DNA of 59,922 nucleotides from Burkholderiaceae bacterium. GTDB taxonomy: Bacteria > Pseudomonadota > Gammaproteobacteria > Burkholderiales > Burkholderiaceae_C. A model generated the notes under the pieces. That model ran no database searches. It saw only the letters and a program-made list of their open reading frames with translations, and had not been told where the DNA came from. Location: NCBI GenBank assembly GCA_004299095.1, contig SCQQ01000027.1, positions 1 through 59,922 of the forward strand, in the 5' to 3' direction. The translations under genes and the position numbers were made by a program. Numbering within the stretch: position 1 is the first letter of the stretch; every line of letters begins with the position of its first letter. Shown piece by piece: positions 37,729-48,772 of the stretch.

Positions 37729-40584
37729 ATGACGACGATGACCGTTGCTGAATTTGCCAAAGAATTGAAGCGCTCCGCAACCGCGGTGCTGGAACAGTTG
37801 CGTTCTGCGGGCGTGGATAAAACCAAGGCGACCGACGAACTCACCGACGACGACAAGCAACGGTTGTTGCAGTTCTTGCAATCCCACCACGGGACCGGCG
37901 CGGCGCGCAAGAAAATCACGCTGATCAAGAAGTCCACCAGCGAAATCCGGCAGTCGGATGCCACCGGCAAGGCGCGCACTATCCAGGTCGAGGTGCGCAA
38001 GCGGCGCACCTTCGTGCGGCGTGACGCGGAAGCGGGCGCGACGGCCGAGGCGGTGACGCCTGCGCCGAGCACGACTGCGGCACAGCCCGCGGCGCTGGTC
38101 ATCGACGCGGCCGAGCAAGAGCGTCGCGACGCCGAAGCGCGGCGGCAGTCGGAATTGCTGCGCCTGCAGGCCGAGCAGCAGGAACAGAAGCGGCGCGAGC
38201 AGGAGGAACGTGCGGCGCGCAAGCCGGCACGCGAGGCGGCGGAGTCGACCGATGCCGCCGTGGCGACGCCTGCAGTGGCTGGACAAGCGGCTGCCGAAGC
38301 GCCTCGCTCCGTGGTTCCGGAAAAACCCGAGGAAACGGCCGCTGCGAGCCCGTCCGGTCAAGGCGAGGCGGCGACGCAGCCCGCTGGGGCCGAGGCGCCC
38401 AAAGCGCGCAAGTCGACGCGCACCACGGCGCACGCTGCCGCGCCGACCAAAACATCCGGGAGCGTCGCTCAGGATGCTGCGGCGCATGCGCGCGAGCAAG
38501 ACGAAAAGCGCCGCAAGGCGGCCGCGGAGGCGCAAGCTATCCGTGCCATGCTGAACGCGCCGCGCAAAGTCCTGGTGGCGAAGAAACCCGAGGACATGAA
38601 AGCGGCCAAGCCGGGTGACCGCAAGGCCGCGGGCGGCGCCAACAAGGAAATCAAATCGGCCAAGCTGTCGTCCAGTTGGGCCGGTGATGCGGCGCACAAG
38701 AAGCGCTTGCCCACGCGTGACGGCAGTGGCGGCGCTCGCAACGGCTGGCGCAGCGCCGGCCGAGGGCGGCGCGATGGGCGCAAGGGCGACCACCACGCGC
38801 CGACGCAGGCCGCGCTGGCTGAACAGCGCGTGATCGAGGTGCACGTCCCCGAAACGATTACCGTGGGCGAGTTGGCGCACAAGATGTCGGTCAAGGCGTC
38901 GGAAGTCATCAAGGTGTTGATGAATCTGGGGCAGATGGTCACTATCAACCAGTCGCTCGACCAGGACACGGCCATGATCGTGGTCGAAGAAATGGGCAAC
39001 AAGGCCATCGTTGCCGCACTCGACGATCCGGAAGCGTTCACCGACGAGGAGGTGCAGGCGCAAGCCGCCGAAGCGCTGCCTCGGCCTCCGGTGGTCACCG
39101 TCATGGGCCACGTCGACCACGGCAAGACATCGCTGCTGGATTACATCCGCCGCACCAAGGTGGCCACCGGCGAAGCCGGCGGCATCACGCAGCACATCGG
39201 CGCCTATCACGTGAAAACCTCGCGCGGCGTCATCGCGTTTCTGGATACCCCCGGGCACGAAGCCTTTACCGCGATGCGCGCCCGTGGCGCCAAGGCGACC
39301 GATATCGTCATCCTGGTGGTGGCGGCCGACGATGGCGTCATGCCGCAGACCAAAGAAGCGATCAAGCACGCCAAGGCGGCCGGCGTGCCGATCGTGGTGG
39401 CCATCAACAAGATCGACAAGCCGGAAGCCAATTCAGAGCGCGTGAAGAACGAACTCGTGGCCGAGCAGGTGGTGCCCGAGGAATACGGCGGCAATTCGCC
39501 TTTTGTCGAGGTTTCTGCCAAGACCGGGCAGGGCGTGGAAGCGCTGCTGGAACAGGTGTCGCTGCAGGCCGAGGTGCTGGAACTCAAGGCGCCCGTCGAT
39601 GCGGCAGCACGCGGCCTGGTCATCGAGGCCAGTCTGGACAAGGGCCGCGGTCCCGTGGCCACGGTGCTGGTTCAGTCAGGCACGTTGAAGGTTGGCGACG
39701 TGGTGCTGGCGGGACAGACCTATGGCCACGTGCGCGCCATGCGCGACGAGGACGGGGCGCCGAGCGAGTCGGCCGGGCCGTCGATTCCGGTCGAAATCCA
39801 GGGCCTGAGCGACGTGCCGCAGGCGGGCGACGAATTCATGGTGCTGGCCGACGAGCGCCGCGCGCGTGAAATCGCCACTTACCGTGCCGGTAAGTTCCGC
39901 AACACCAAGCTGGCCAAGCAGCAAGCGGCCAAGCTGTCGAGCATGTTCTCCGAAATGGGCTCAGGTGAGGTCAAGGCGCTGCCCATCGTGCTCAAGGCGG
40001 ACGTGCAGGGCTCGCAGGAAGCGCTGTCGGCTTCGCTGCTCAAGCTGTCCACCGACGAGATCAAGGTGCAGATGGTGTACAGCGGCGTGGGCGGCATCAG
40101 CGAAAGCGACATCAACCTGGCAATTGCCTCGCACGCCGTGGTCATCGGCTTCAACACGCGCGCCAACGCCAGCGCCCGCAAGCTGGCCGAATCCAACGAT
40201 ATCGATATTCGCTACTACGACGTCATTTACGACGCGGTCGAAGAGCTGAAAGCGGCCATGTCGGGCATGCTCTCGCCGGAGAAGAAGGAAGAGGTGATGG
40301 GCCGCGCCGAGATCCGCACGGTGTTCAACGCCTCGCGCATCGGCATCGTCGCCGGTTGCATGGTGATCGAAGGCCTGGTGCGGCGCGACGCGCACTTCCG
40401 CCTGCTGCGCGACAGCGTGGTGATCTACACCGGCGAGCTCGATTCGCTCAAGCGCCTGAAAGAGGACGTACACGAAGTCAAGGAAGGCTTCGAATGCGGC
40501 ATCAAGTTGAAGAACTACCAGGACATCAAGGAAGGCGATGAACTGGAATTCTTCGACGTGAAGGAAATTGCCCGCACGCTGTAG
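37729..40584 (+). CDS. infB: Translation initiation factor IF-2
   Basis: A 951-residue GTPase that places fMet-tRNA on the 30S subunit. An N-terminal IF2N domain ([21 protein letters not shown]) is followed by a long Ala/Glu/Lys-rich linker to about residue 365 and a second IF2N domain ([25 protein letters not shown]). The G domain starts with GHVDHGKTS at residue 460, then DTPGHEAF and [10 protein letters not shown]-terminal domains end in [15 protein letters not shown]. The ATG at 37729 follows GGGAGAGG. Confidence 0.97.
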   Translation: MTTMTVAEFAKELKRSATAVLEQLRSAGVDKTKATDELTDDDKQRLLQFLQSHHGTGAARKKITLIKKSTSEIRQSDATGKARTIQVEVRKRRTFVRRDAEAGATAEAVTPAPSTTAAQPAALVIDAAEQERRDAEARRQSELLRLQAEQQEQKRREQEERAARKPAREAAESTDAAVATPAVAGQAAAEAPRSVVPEKPEETAAASPSGQGEAATQPAGAEAPKARKSTRTTAHAAAPTKTSGSVAQDAAAHAREQDEKRRKAAAEAQAIRAMLNAPRKVLVAKKPEDMKAAKPGDRKAAGGANKEIKSAKLSSSWAGDAAHKKRLPTRDGSGGARNGWRSAGRGRRDGRKGDHHAPTQAALAEQRVIEVHVPETITVGELAHKMSVKASEVIKVLMNLGQMVTINQSLDQDTAMIVVEEMGNKAIVAALDDPEAFTDEEVQAQAAEALPRPPVVTVMGHVDHGKTSLLDYIRRTKVATGEAGGITQHIGAYHVKTSRGVIAFLDTPGHEAFTAMRARGAKATDIVILVVAADDGVMPQTKEAIKHAKAAGVPIVVAINKIDKPEANSERVKNELVAEQVVPEEYGGNSPFVEVSAKTGQGVEALLEQVSLQAEVLELKAPVDAAARGLVIEASLDKGRGPVATVLVQSGTLKVGDVVLAGQTYGHVRAMRDEDGAPSESAGPSIPVEIQGLSDVPQAGDEFMVLADERRAREIATYRAGKFRNTKLAKQQAAKLSSMFSEMGSGEVKALPIVLKADVQGSQEALSASLLKLSTDEIKVQMVYSGVGGISESDINLAIASHAVVIGFNTRANASARKLAESNDIDIRYYDVIYDAVEELKAAMSGMLSPEKKEEVMGRAEIRTVFNASRIGIVAGCMVIEGLVRRDAHFRLLRDSVVIYTGELDSLKRLKEDVHEVKEGFECGIKLKNYQDIKEGDELEFFDVKEIARTL

Positions 40585-40602
40585 CTCCTGCATGACCGCG
40601 CT

Positions 40603-40720
40603 GCGCGCATGACCTCGGCTGGTACCGCCGATACGCCGCTTCGCGGCATGACGAGGTCACGTCATTTCGTCATTGATGCCGCGTGAGCGGCGAGGTCATT
40701 GCGAGCGCCAGCGAGCACCA
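40603..40720. repeat. REP/BIME-like cluster between infB and rbfA, repeat copy 2
   Basis: This 144-base gap holds three occurrences of the block CGAGGTCA, at 40610-40617 (inverted), 40652-40659 and 40691-40698. It also holds two small hairpins, GCCGC-TTC-GCGGC (40635-40647) and GCCGC-GTGA-GCGGC (40678-40691). GCGAGGTCATTGC at 40690-40702 matches exactly the minus-strand copy at 7169-7181. The arrangement looks like a bacterial interspersed mosaic element; it interrupts an operon whose genes are otherwise closely spaced. Confidence 0.55.
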
Positions 40721-40728
40721 TTACTTCC

Positions 40729-41106
40729 ATGTCCCGCAAGTCCACCATCCCTAATCGCGGTTTCCGCGTCGCCGACCAGATCCAGCGCGATCTGGCCGAG
40801 TTGATCGCGCGCGACCTGAAGGATCCGCGCATCGGCATGGTGACTTTGAACAGCGTCGAAGTCACGCCCGACTACGCGTTTGCCAAGGTGTTTTTCAGCG
40901 TGCTGGGCGCTGATCCGGTGGTGACCGAACGCGCGCTAAACCACGCCGCGGGCCATTTGCGCAGCGGTCTCTTCAAGCGCTTGCGCATTCATACCGTGCC
41001 GACCCTGCGCTTCGTGTTCGACAGCACCACCGAACATGCCGTGGCGATGGATACGCTAATCCGCAAGGCAGTGGCGTCGCACGTTCCGGACGAAGGTGAC
41101 TCGTAG
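40729..41106 (+). CDS. rbfA: Ribosome-binding factor A
   Basis: A 125-residue KH-fold protein needed for late 30S maturation and cold adaptation. Signatures are [28 protein letters not shown], the [12 protein letters not shown] strand and [21 protein letters not shown]. The ATG at 40729 follows the repeat cluster without a clear ribosome-binding site. Its stop TAG shares a base with the truB GTG. Confidence 0.94.
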   Translation: MSRKSTIPNRGFRVADQIQRDLAELIARDLKDPRIGMVTLNSVEVTPDYAFAKVFFSVLGADPVVTERALNHAAGHLRSGLFKRLRIHTVPTLRFVFDSTTEHAVAMDTLIRKAVASHVPDEGDS

Positions 41107-42077
41107 TGGCTGCCGCTCGTATTCGCGTGCAGCGGCGTCCGGTGCACGGTGTCCTGCTGTTGGACAAACCCCGCGGCCTCTCCAGCAACCAGGCGTTGCA
41201 GCGCGCGCGCGCATTGCTGCGCGCTGAAAAAGGCGGGCACACCGGCACGCTTGATCCGTTGGCGACTGGCGTGCTGCCGCTGGCGTTTGGTGCGGCCACC
41301 AAGTTCAGCGCGTTTCAACTGGATGCCGACAAAACCTACCTCGCGACCCTGCAACTGGGGGTGCGCACCACGACCGGCGATGCTGAAGGCGACGTGGTCG
41401 AGGAGCGGCCGCTGCCCGCCATGGATGCCGCCGCATTCGACCACGTACGGCAGCGGTTCGTTGGCCCGATCGTGCAAATTCCGCCGATGCACAGCGCCTT
41501 GAAAAAGGACGGCAAGGCGCTGTACGAATACGCGCGCGCCGGTATCGAGGTCGAACGCAGGCCGCGCGGCGTCGAGATCTTCGAGCTGGAATTCACGCCG
41601 CATGAGGTGCGGGGCCGCTGCGCCACACTCGATCTGCGCGTGCGTTGCAGCAAGGGCACGTACATCCGCACGCTGGCCGAAGACATCGGCGCGGCGCTGG
41701 GTTGCGGCGCGCACCTGACCTTCTTGCGACGCACCGCCACGGCGCACTTCCGCATCGACCAGTGCATCACCCTTCCGGCGCTGGAAGCGCTGTCCGAGCC
41801 GCAGCGCGATGCGCGGCTGCAGCCGCCCACAGCCCTGTTGGGCGCGATCGGCGCCATCACGCTGGAGAGCGAAGATGCCGGCCGCTTCCTGTCCGGCCAG
41901 CGCCGGCACGGCGCATGGCCAGACGCCGAACAAATGGCCGTTTACGGCCGCGAGCCTGAGGCCTTTCTGGGCACCGCCCGCGTGGTTGCCGGTGAATTGA
42001 TTCCGCTGCGGCTGCTCTCACCCATCGAGATTTCCCAAATGCTGGTGGCACGCGCTGTTGCCGGCGCACCGGCCTGA
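41106..42077 (+). CDS. truB: tRNA pseudouridine(55) synthase
   Basis: Makes pseudouridine 55 in the T loop of tRNAs. The 323-residue protein begins with GTG at 41106. GVLLLDKPRGLSSNQAL and GGHTGTLDPLATGVLP, containing the catalytic Asp50, are diagnostic; the RIGHT motif of the family is seen in the variant CSKGTYIRTLAEDIG. A C-terminal PUA-like domain follows. It is translationally coupled to rbfA. Confidence 0.96.
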   Translation: MAAARIRVQRRPVHGVLLLDKPRGLSSNQALQRARALLRAEKGGHTGTLDPLATGVLPLAFGAATKFSAFQLDADKTYLATLQLGVRTTTGDAEGDVVEERPLPAMDAAAFDHVRQRFVGPIVQIPPMHSALKKDGKALYEYARAGIEVERRPRGVEIFELEFTPHEVRGRCATLDLRVRCSKGTYIRTLAEDIGAALGCGAHLTFLRRTATAHFRIDQCITLPALEALSEPQRDARLQPPTALLGAIGAITLESEDAGRFLSGQRRHGAWPDAEQMAVYGREPEAFLGTARVVAGELIPLRLLSPIEISQMLVARAVAGAPA

Positions 42078-42104
42078 CGCCGGCTCTTCCTTTCAGTAAA
42101 TCAC

Positions 42105-43940
42105 ATGACTGCAAACAAGCAAATCCGCAACGTCGCCATCATTGCCCACGTCGACCACGGCAAAACGACGATGGTCGATCAACTGCTGCGCCAATCGGGC
42201 ACCTTCGCGGCGCACGAAAAAGTCGTCGATACCGTGATGGACAACAACGCCATCGAGCGCGAGCGCGGCATCACCATCCTGGCCAAGAACTGCGCGGTGA
42301 GCTGGCACGGCACGCACATCAACATCGTCGACACTCCCGGACACGCGGACTTCGGCGGGGAGGTGGAGCGCGCGCTCTCGATGGTGGACGGCGTGCTGCT
42401 GCTGATCGACGCCCAGGAAGGCCCGATGCCGCAAACGCGCTTCGTCACGAAGAAAGCACTGGCCTTGGGGCTCAGGCCCATCCTCGTGGTGAACAAGGTC
42501 GACAAGGCCGGCGCCGATCCGGACAAGGTGATCAACGCTGCTTTCGATTTATTCGACAAGCTCGGCGCCACCGACGAGCAACTCGACTTCCCCGTGGTCT
42601 ATGCATCGGGCCTGAACGGTTGGAGCTCGCTGGAAGAAGGTGAGCCGGGCGAGCAATGGGGTCCCGACATGTCGGCGTTGTTCGAGACCATCCTGGAACA
42701 CGTTCCGCCGCACGAGGGCGACCCGGAAGCGCCGCTGCAAATGCAGATCTCAGCGCTCGATTTTTCGACCTTCGTCGGCCGCATCGGCGTGGGGCGCATC
42801 AATACCGGCACGATCAAGCCGGGGCAGGAGGTGCTGGTCATGGCCGGCCCCGAAGGCGAGCACTACCGCGCTCGCGTGGGTGAAGTGCTCACGTTCGAGG
42901 GGCTGAACCGCGTCAAGGTCAAGCAGGCCGGGCCGGGCGACATCGTGCTGATCAACGGCGTTCCAGAAGTCGGCATTGGCGAAACCGTGACCGACCCGGA
43001 GAGCCCGCGGCCGCTGCCGATGCTGAAAATCGACGCGCCCACGCTGCGCATGAATTTCTGCGTCAACACGTCGCCGTTTGCCGGGCGCGAGGGCAAATAT
43101 GTGACCAGCCGCCAGCTCTGGGACCGCCTGCAGCGCGAGCTGCAATCCAACGTGGCGCTGAAAGTGGGCGAGACCGGCGAAGACGGCGTGTTCGCCGTCT
43201 CCGGCCGGGGTGAGCTGCATCTGACCATCCTGCTGGAAGAAATGCGCCGTGAAGGCTACGAACTCGCGGTCTCCAAGCCGCACGTGGTGTTCCGCGAAAT
43301 CGACGGCCAGCGCTGCGAGCCGATCGAGCTGCTGACCGTGGACGTCGAAGAAGGGCACCAGGGCGCGGTGATGCAGGCGCTGGGCGAACGCAAGGGCGAA
43401 CTCACCAACATGGACCCCGATGGGCGCGGTCGCGTGCGCCTCGAATATCGCATTCCGGCGCGCGGGTTGATCGGCTTTTCCACCGAATTCCTGAACCTGA
43501 CGCGCGGCACCGGCCTGATGAGCAACATCTTCGATTCGTACGAACCGTACAAGGGCGAAGTGGTGGCGCGCAAGAACGGCGTGCTGATTTCCATGGATCA
43601 GGGCGACGTGTTCGCGTACGCGCTGGACAAGCTGGATGACCGCGGCCGCATGTTCGTCAAACCCGGCGATGCGGTGTACGAGGGCATGATCGTGGGCATC
43701 CACAATCACGACAACGACATCGTCGTGAATGCCACGCGCGCCAAGCACCTGACCAATTTCCGCGCATCCGGCAAGGAAGACGCGCCGAAGATCACGCCGC
43801 CGATCGATCTCACGCTCGAATACGCCGTGGAATTTATCGAAGACGACGAACTGGCTGAAATCACGCCCAAGACCATTCGGCTGCGCAAGCGCTACCTCGA
43901 TCCGCACGAACGCAAGCGCGCGTCGCGGGTGGCGGATTAG
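42105..43940 (+). CDS. typA: Ribosome-binding GTPase TypA/BipA
   Basis: A 611-residue elongation-factor-like GTPase involved in 50S assembly at low temperature and in stress responses. The G1 motif is AHVDHGKTT (14-22), switch I has RERGITILAKN, G3 is DTPGHADFGGE and G4 NKVDKAGA. Domains III and V and the BipA-specific C-terminal domain (VNATRAKHLTNFRASGKED) are intact. It follows truB by 27 bases, closing the translation operon. Confidence 0.97.
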   Translation: MTANKQIRNVAIIAHVDHGKTTMVDQLLRQSGTFAAHEKVVDTVMDNNAIERERGITILAKNCAVSWHGTHINIVDTPGHADFGGEVERALSMVDGVLLLIDAQEGPMPQTRFVTKKALALGLRPILVVNKVDKAGADPDKVINAAFDLFDKLGATDEQLDFPVVYASGLNGWSSLEEGEPGEQWGPDMSALFETILEHVPPHEGDPEAPLQMQISALDFSTFVGRIGVGRINTGTIKPGQEVLVMAGPEGEHYRARVGEVLTFEGLNRVKVKQAGPGDIVLINGVPEVGIGETVTDPESPRPLPMLKIDAPTLRMNFCVNTSPFAGREGKYVTSRQLWDRLQRELQSNVALKVGETGEDGVFAVSGRGELHLTILLEEMRREGYELAVSKPHVVFREIDGQRCEPIELLTVDVEEGHQGAVMQALGERKGELTNMDPDGRGRVRLEYRIPARGLIGFSTEFLNLTRGTGLMSNIFDSYEPYKGEVVARKNGVLISMDQGDVFAYALDKLDDRGRMFVKPGDAVYEGMIVGIHNHDNDIVVNATRAKHLTNFRASGKEDAPKITPPIDLTLEYAVEFIEDDELAEITPKTIRLRKRYLDPHERKRASRVAD

Positions 43941-43995
43941 CCGTGCGGGCAGCACGCGCGCCTGATTCACTGCCGCGTGCGATCGGACATCGCTG

Positions 43996-45186
43996 ATGCC
44001 GGCCGATCCCGCCCGAACCGCAGCACCGCCGGTCTACGCGGAGCCCAGCCTGTTGCTGGTGCTCACGCTCATGCTGGTGGGCGCGTTCGCGTTTGTGCAG
44101 GTGTATTCGGTGCAGTCCATCCTGCCGCAGCTGCAGCAGGACCTGAACGCATCGGTGGTGGCGATCGGTAATGCGGTCGGCGCCACGGTGCTCGCCGTAG
44201 CGCTGGTGTCGCCCGCGATGGGCATGATTTCCGATGCCCTCGGGCGGCGCTGGATGGTGGTGCTGTCGGTTTTCCTGCTGGCCGTGCCGACCGCGCTCAT
44301 GACGCAGGTCGAAACCATCCACAGCCTGCTGGTGCTGCGCTTTCTGCAGGGGCTGGCGGTGCCCGGCGTCACCGTGGTCACACTGGCCTACATCGGCGAG
44401 GAGTTCCGCGGCCCGGCCATGGTGCGCGTGATGTCGGTGTACATCACCGGCAACGTGCTGGGCGGGTTCCTGGGGCGCTTCCTGATGGGACATCTCACCG
44501 ATGTCATGAGCTGGCACGCCGCGTTTGGCGTCATGGCTGCGCTCAATCTCGCCGGCGCGATCCTCATTTGGCGCGTGCTGCCGCCATCGCGCCATTTCGT
44601 CCCCAATGCGCGCTTCAGCGAGGAACTCAAGGCCCTCAAATCGTTGCTGCGCAATCCCGCCGTGCAAGCGCCGTGCGCGCTCGGCTTTACCGTGCTGTTC
44701 GCGCTGGTGGGAGTGTTCACCTTTGTCAACCTGCACCTGGCCGCGGCGCCGTATCACTTCAGCTCGGCCCAACTGGCGAATGTCTTTGCGGTGTATTTGC
44801 TGGGCGTGGTGATCACGCCGCTCACCGGGCGTTTCATGCCGCGCCTGGGCATGCGGCGGACCGTGCTGATGTCGGTGCCGCTGTCGGCGGTCGGCGTGGC
44901 GCTCACGCTGCTGCCTTCGGCCTGGGGCATCGTCGGCGCGCTGGCGATTGCGTCCAGCGGCGTGTTCATCACGCAATCGGCCACCGTGAGTTTCATTGCG
45001 CAGCGCGTGACGCACGGGCGCTCGCTCGCGAGCGGCCTGTACTACCTGGCGTATTACACCGGTGGTTTCGCGGGCGCCTGGCTGGGCGGCGTGGCCTATT
45101 CGATCGCGGGTTGGCCGGGCACCGTCGGGACGCTCGTGGTCGTGCAGGCGGTCGGCTGGGTCATCGCCTGGCGCTTTTTGCGCTGA
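43996..45186 (+). CDS. MFS transporter (YnfM-like subgroup)
   Basis: A 396-residue inner-membrane carrier with about 12 predicted membrane helices. The major-facilitator signature between helices 2 and 3 reads GMISDALGRRWMVVLS, and PSLLLVLTLMLVGAFAFVQVYSVQSILPQL starts helix 1. The pattern resembles YnfM-type drug or sugar-ester efflux proteins, but the substrate cannot be deduced. It lies 55 bases after typA with no clear own promoter, and converges with smpB. Confidence 0.85.
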   Translation: MPADPARTAAPPVYAEPSLLLVLTLMLVGAFAFVQVYSVQSILPQLQQDLNASVVAIGNAVGATVLAVALVSPAMGMISDALGRRWMVVLSVFLLAVPTALMTQVETIHSLLVLRFLQGLAVPGVTVVTLAYIGEEFRGPAMVRVMSVYITGNVLGGFLGRFLMGHLTDVMSWHAAFGVMAALNLAGAILIWRVLPPSRHFVPNARFSEELKALKSLLRNPAVQAPCALGFTVLFALVGVFTFVNLHLAAAPYHFSSAQLANVFAVYLLGVVITPLTGRFMPRLGMRRTVLMSVPLSAVGVALTLLPSAWGIVGALAIASSGVFITQSATVSFIAQRVTHGRSLASGLYYLAYYTGGFAGAWLGGVAYSIAGWPGTVGTLVVVQAVGWVIAWRFLR

Positions 45187-45210
45187 CCACGGGTCCGCAC
45201 GGCGCCGTGT

Positions 45211-45690
45211 TCAGCGGACGTGCTGTTTGAGCGCGCGCTCCACTTCGCGCTTGCCTTCGCGTTCCTTGATGGTGGCGCGCTTGTCCCACGTGGCCTTGCC
45301 CTTGGCCAGCGCCACTTCGCACTTGATTCGGCCGGCTTTCCAGTGGAAGTTGATGGCAATCAGGGTGTAGCCTTTTTGCTCCACCTTGCCGATCAGGCGC
45401 TCGATTTCCTCGCGGTGCATGAGCAGCTTGCGCGTGCGTATTGCATCAGGCTGCACGTGGCTGCTGGCGGTGCCGAGCGGCGTGATCTGGCTGCCCATCA
45501 AGTAGAGCTCGCCATCGCGGATGATGACGTAGCCGTCCGTGAGCTGCCCCTTGCCGGCGCGCAGCGCCTTCACTTCCCAGCCTTCCAGCACCACGCCGGC
45601 CTCGTAGCGTTCCTCGAAGCTGTAGTTGAATCCGGCTTTCTTGTTTTGCGCGATGACCGGGTTCGGGGCGTGTTCTTTCTTGTTGGGCAT
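45211..45690 (-). CDS. smpB: SsrA (tmRNA)-binding protein
   Basis: The 159-residue partner of tmRNA in trans-translation. The core [32 protein letters not shown] and [21 protein letters not shown] are typical, and the C-terminal tail [26 protein letters not shown] enters the ribosomal A site. The start is the ATG at 45690 (MPNKKEHAP). The tmRNA gene ssrA itself was not found in the window. It is divergent from ratA. Confidence 0.97.
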   Translation of the reverse strand: MPNKKEHAPNPVIAQNKKAGFNYSFEERYEAGVVLEGWEVKALRAGKGQLTDGYVIIRDGELYLMGSQITPLGTASSHVQPDAIRTRKLLMHREEIERLIGKVEQKGYTLIAINFHWKAGRIKCEVALAKGKATWDKRATIKEREGKREVERALKQHVR

Positions 45691-45789
45691 GGGTTGTGAT
45701 GTGGTGGTGCCCGGGACAGGTCTCAAGCCCGTTGCTGAAACGCCTCATAGAATCGACCGGTAGCGGCCGTGCGGCGGCTTCTCCATTCT

Positions 45790-46242
45790 ATGAAATCGGT
45801 TCACAAATCCGTCCTCATCTGGCACAGCGCGCAGGAAATGTACGACCTGGTGACGGGCGTCGACCGGTATCCCGAATTCCTGCCGTGGTGCGATCGCTCC
45901 AGGGTGCTGGCGCAGACCGAGACCGAAATGACCGCCGAAGTGGGTATTTCCATCGCCGGCGTGAAGCAGAGTTTCGTCACGCGCAACGAGCAGCAGCCGG
46001 GCCGGCAAGTGCGCCTGAATCTGGTCAAGGGACCGTTTTCGTCGCTGCACGGGCTGTGGCAGTTCACGCCTATCGGCGCGCCCGAGCAAAACGCCTGCCG
46101 GGTGGATTTGACGCTGGACTACGATTTTTCCAACCGCCTGCTGGCGGCGGTGGTGGGGCCGGTGTTCGATCGCATCGCCAACAACCTGGTCGATGCGTTT
46201 GTGAAACGTGCCGACGACGTGCACGGCGCGGGATCGGCGTGA
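45790..46242 (+). CDS. ratA: Ribosome association toxin RatA / START-like coenzyme-Q-binding protein
   Basis: A 150-residue START-like (SRPBCC) protein related to E. coli RatA and eukaryotic Coq10. MKSVHKSVLIWHSAQEMYDLVTGVDRYPEFLPWC and ANNLVDAFVKRADDVHG frame the lipid-binding fold. RatA inhibits 70S association when overproduced; a role in ubiquinone function is proposed from Coq10 homology. It overlaps ratB by GTGA and is divergent from smpB, the same arrangement as in E. coli. Confidence 0.93.
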   Translation: MKSVHKSVLIWHSAQEMYDLVTGVDRYPEFLPWCDRSRVLAQTETEMTAEVGISIAGVKQSFVTRNEQQPGRQVRLNLVKGPFSSLHGLWQFTPIGAPEQNACRVDLTLDYDFSNRLLAAVVGPVFDRIANNLVDAFVKRADDVHGAGSA

Positions 46243-46580
46243 CAGACGTCGATCGCGGTGACCCTGGCCTGACGATCACGCTGGTCTGGTCGCCGGCCGA
46301 GCGCGTGGTTGAGTCGACCGTGCTGCGGCTGCCGTCCGGCAGCACCGTGCAGGCCGCTCTGACCGCTAGCGGCCGGGACTGGGGCGCGAGCCCGAAGCTG
46401 GGTGTGTGGGGCCGCAAGGTTGCGCTCGACGATGTGCTGCGCGACGGCGACCGGCTCGAAATCTATCGGCCTTTGACCGTGGATCCCAAGCGCGCCCGGC
46501 GCGAGCGCTTCAGCCGCCAGGGCGCGCGCACCGCCGGGTTGTTCGCCCGGCGCAGACCGGGATCGACGCCCAGACGTTGA
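46239..46580 (+). CDS. ratB: RnfH-family protein RatB
   Basis: A 113-residue ubiquitin-like (UPF0125/RnfH) protein. It starts at GTG 46239 inside the ratA stop (MTDVDRGDPGLTITLVWSPAERVV). LPSGSTVQAAL, LGVWGRKVALDDVLRDGDRLEIYRPL and a basic KRARRERF tail after the beta-grasp fold are diagnostic. RatB is usually paired with RatA; its biochemical role is unknown. Confidence 0.9.
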   Translation: MTDVDRGDPGLTITLVWSPAERVVESTVLRLPSGSTVQAALTASGRDWGASPKLGVWGRKVALDDVLRDGDRLEIYRPLTVDPKRARRERFSRQGARTAGLFARRRPGSTPRR

Positions 46581-46610
46581 CCTGGTGGGCGCGGGCCGGG
46601 CCCACTCCGG

Positions 46611-47120
46611 CTATTTGCAGTCGGATGCGATGATGGCGTCGGTGCGCTTCAATTCGGCGGCCCGCTGGCTGTCGTCCAGGATGATGCGCTCGCCCTTGTC
46701 GTTCAGGCGCGCCATGCGCATGCCGGAGTTCAGCGTCGCCTTGGCGTTCTGCGCGCGTTTGCAGTTGTCGGCGCGCGCCGCGGCGACCTTGGCTTCTTGC
46801 TGTTTCTTCTTGGCTTCTTCGGCCTGCTTGGCCTGGTCGACGCGCTCCTGCAACGCGGCGTCGGTGCCGGTGGGTGCCTTGACGGGCGCGGCGCCGACCC
46901 GGTTTTGCGGCGTGCTCGGATTGGCGGGCACCGAACTGGCGATGGAGCCGGATTTCTGCACGCCGGGCCCCGAGATGATGCTTTTCTCGGGGATGCTGGC
47001 GGGTGGCGCCTGGTCGCTGAACACCGGATGCCCCTCGTTGTCGATCCAGTGGTATTGCGCAAGGACGACGGTGCTGGCGCAGAGCGCAGCGGCGGCAAGA
47101 ATCAGGCGGCTCGATTTCAT
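46611..47120 (-). CDS. DUF4124-domain exported protein
   Basis: A 169-residue periplasmic protein of unknown function. A signal peptide (MKSSRLILAAAALCASTVVLA) is followed directly by the DUF4124 motif YHWIDNEGHPVFSDQAPP, then a low-complexity linker, a Gln/Lys/Ala-rich coiled-coil segment (about 100-125), and a C-terminal domain with two cysteines (DNCKRAQNAKATL and the terminal SDCK). The gene is convergent with ratB and divergent from guaB, a common Burkholderiales arrangement. Confidence 0.85.
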   Translation of the reverse strand: MKSSRLILAAAALCASTVVLAQYHWIDNEGHPVFSDQAPPASIPEKSIISGPGVQKSGSIASSVPANPSTPQNRVGAAPVKAPTGTDAALQERVDQAKQAEEAKKKQQEAKVAAARADNCKRAQNAKATLNSGMRMARLNDKGERIILDDSQRAAELKRTDAIIASDCK

Positions 47121-47122
47121 AA

Positions 47123-48670
<1,548 letters not shown>

Positions 48671-48772
48671 AGGAGGCCGGCCGGACCCGCCCGAGTGGAT
48701 TCGGCGGGCGAGCCGGTCATGGCACCGCAGGGCACCATGCTGGTCGCGGCGCGCTGTCTGTCAGCCTTCGCT

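Noticed and set aside
38040-38560. Repetitive GC-rich stretch inside infB
   Set aside because: It encodes the Ala/Glu/Lys-rich linker typical of proteobacterial IF2.
42750-43970. A 406-residue minus-strand frame opposite typA
   Set aside because: Shadow frame; typA on the plus strand has all GTPase motifs.
45198-45209. Perfect 12-base palindrome CACGGCGCCGTG between the MFS gene and smpB
   Set aside because: It lies in a convergent junction and might help termination, but there is no T-tract on either strand and short GC palindromes are frequent at this base composition.
46585-46605. GTGGGC/GCCCAC hairpin between ratB and the DUF4124 gene
   Set aside because: No T-tract on either side; too short to call a terminator in GC-rich sequence.
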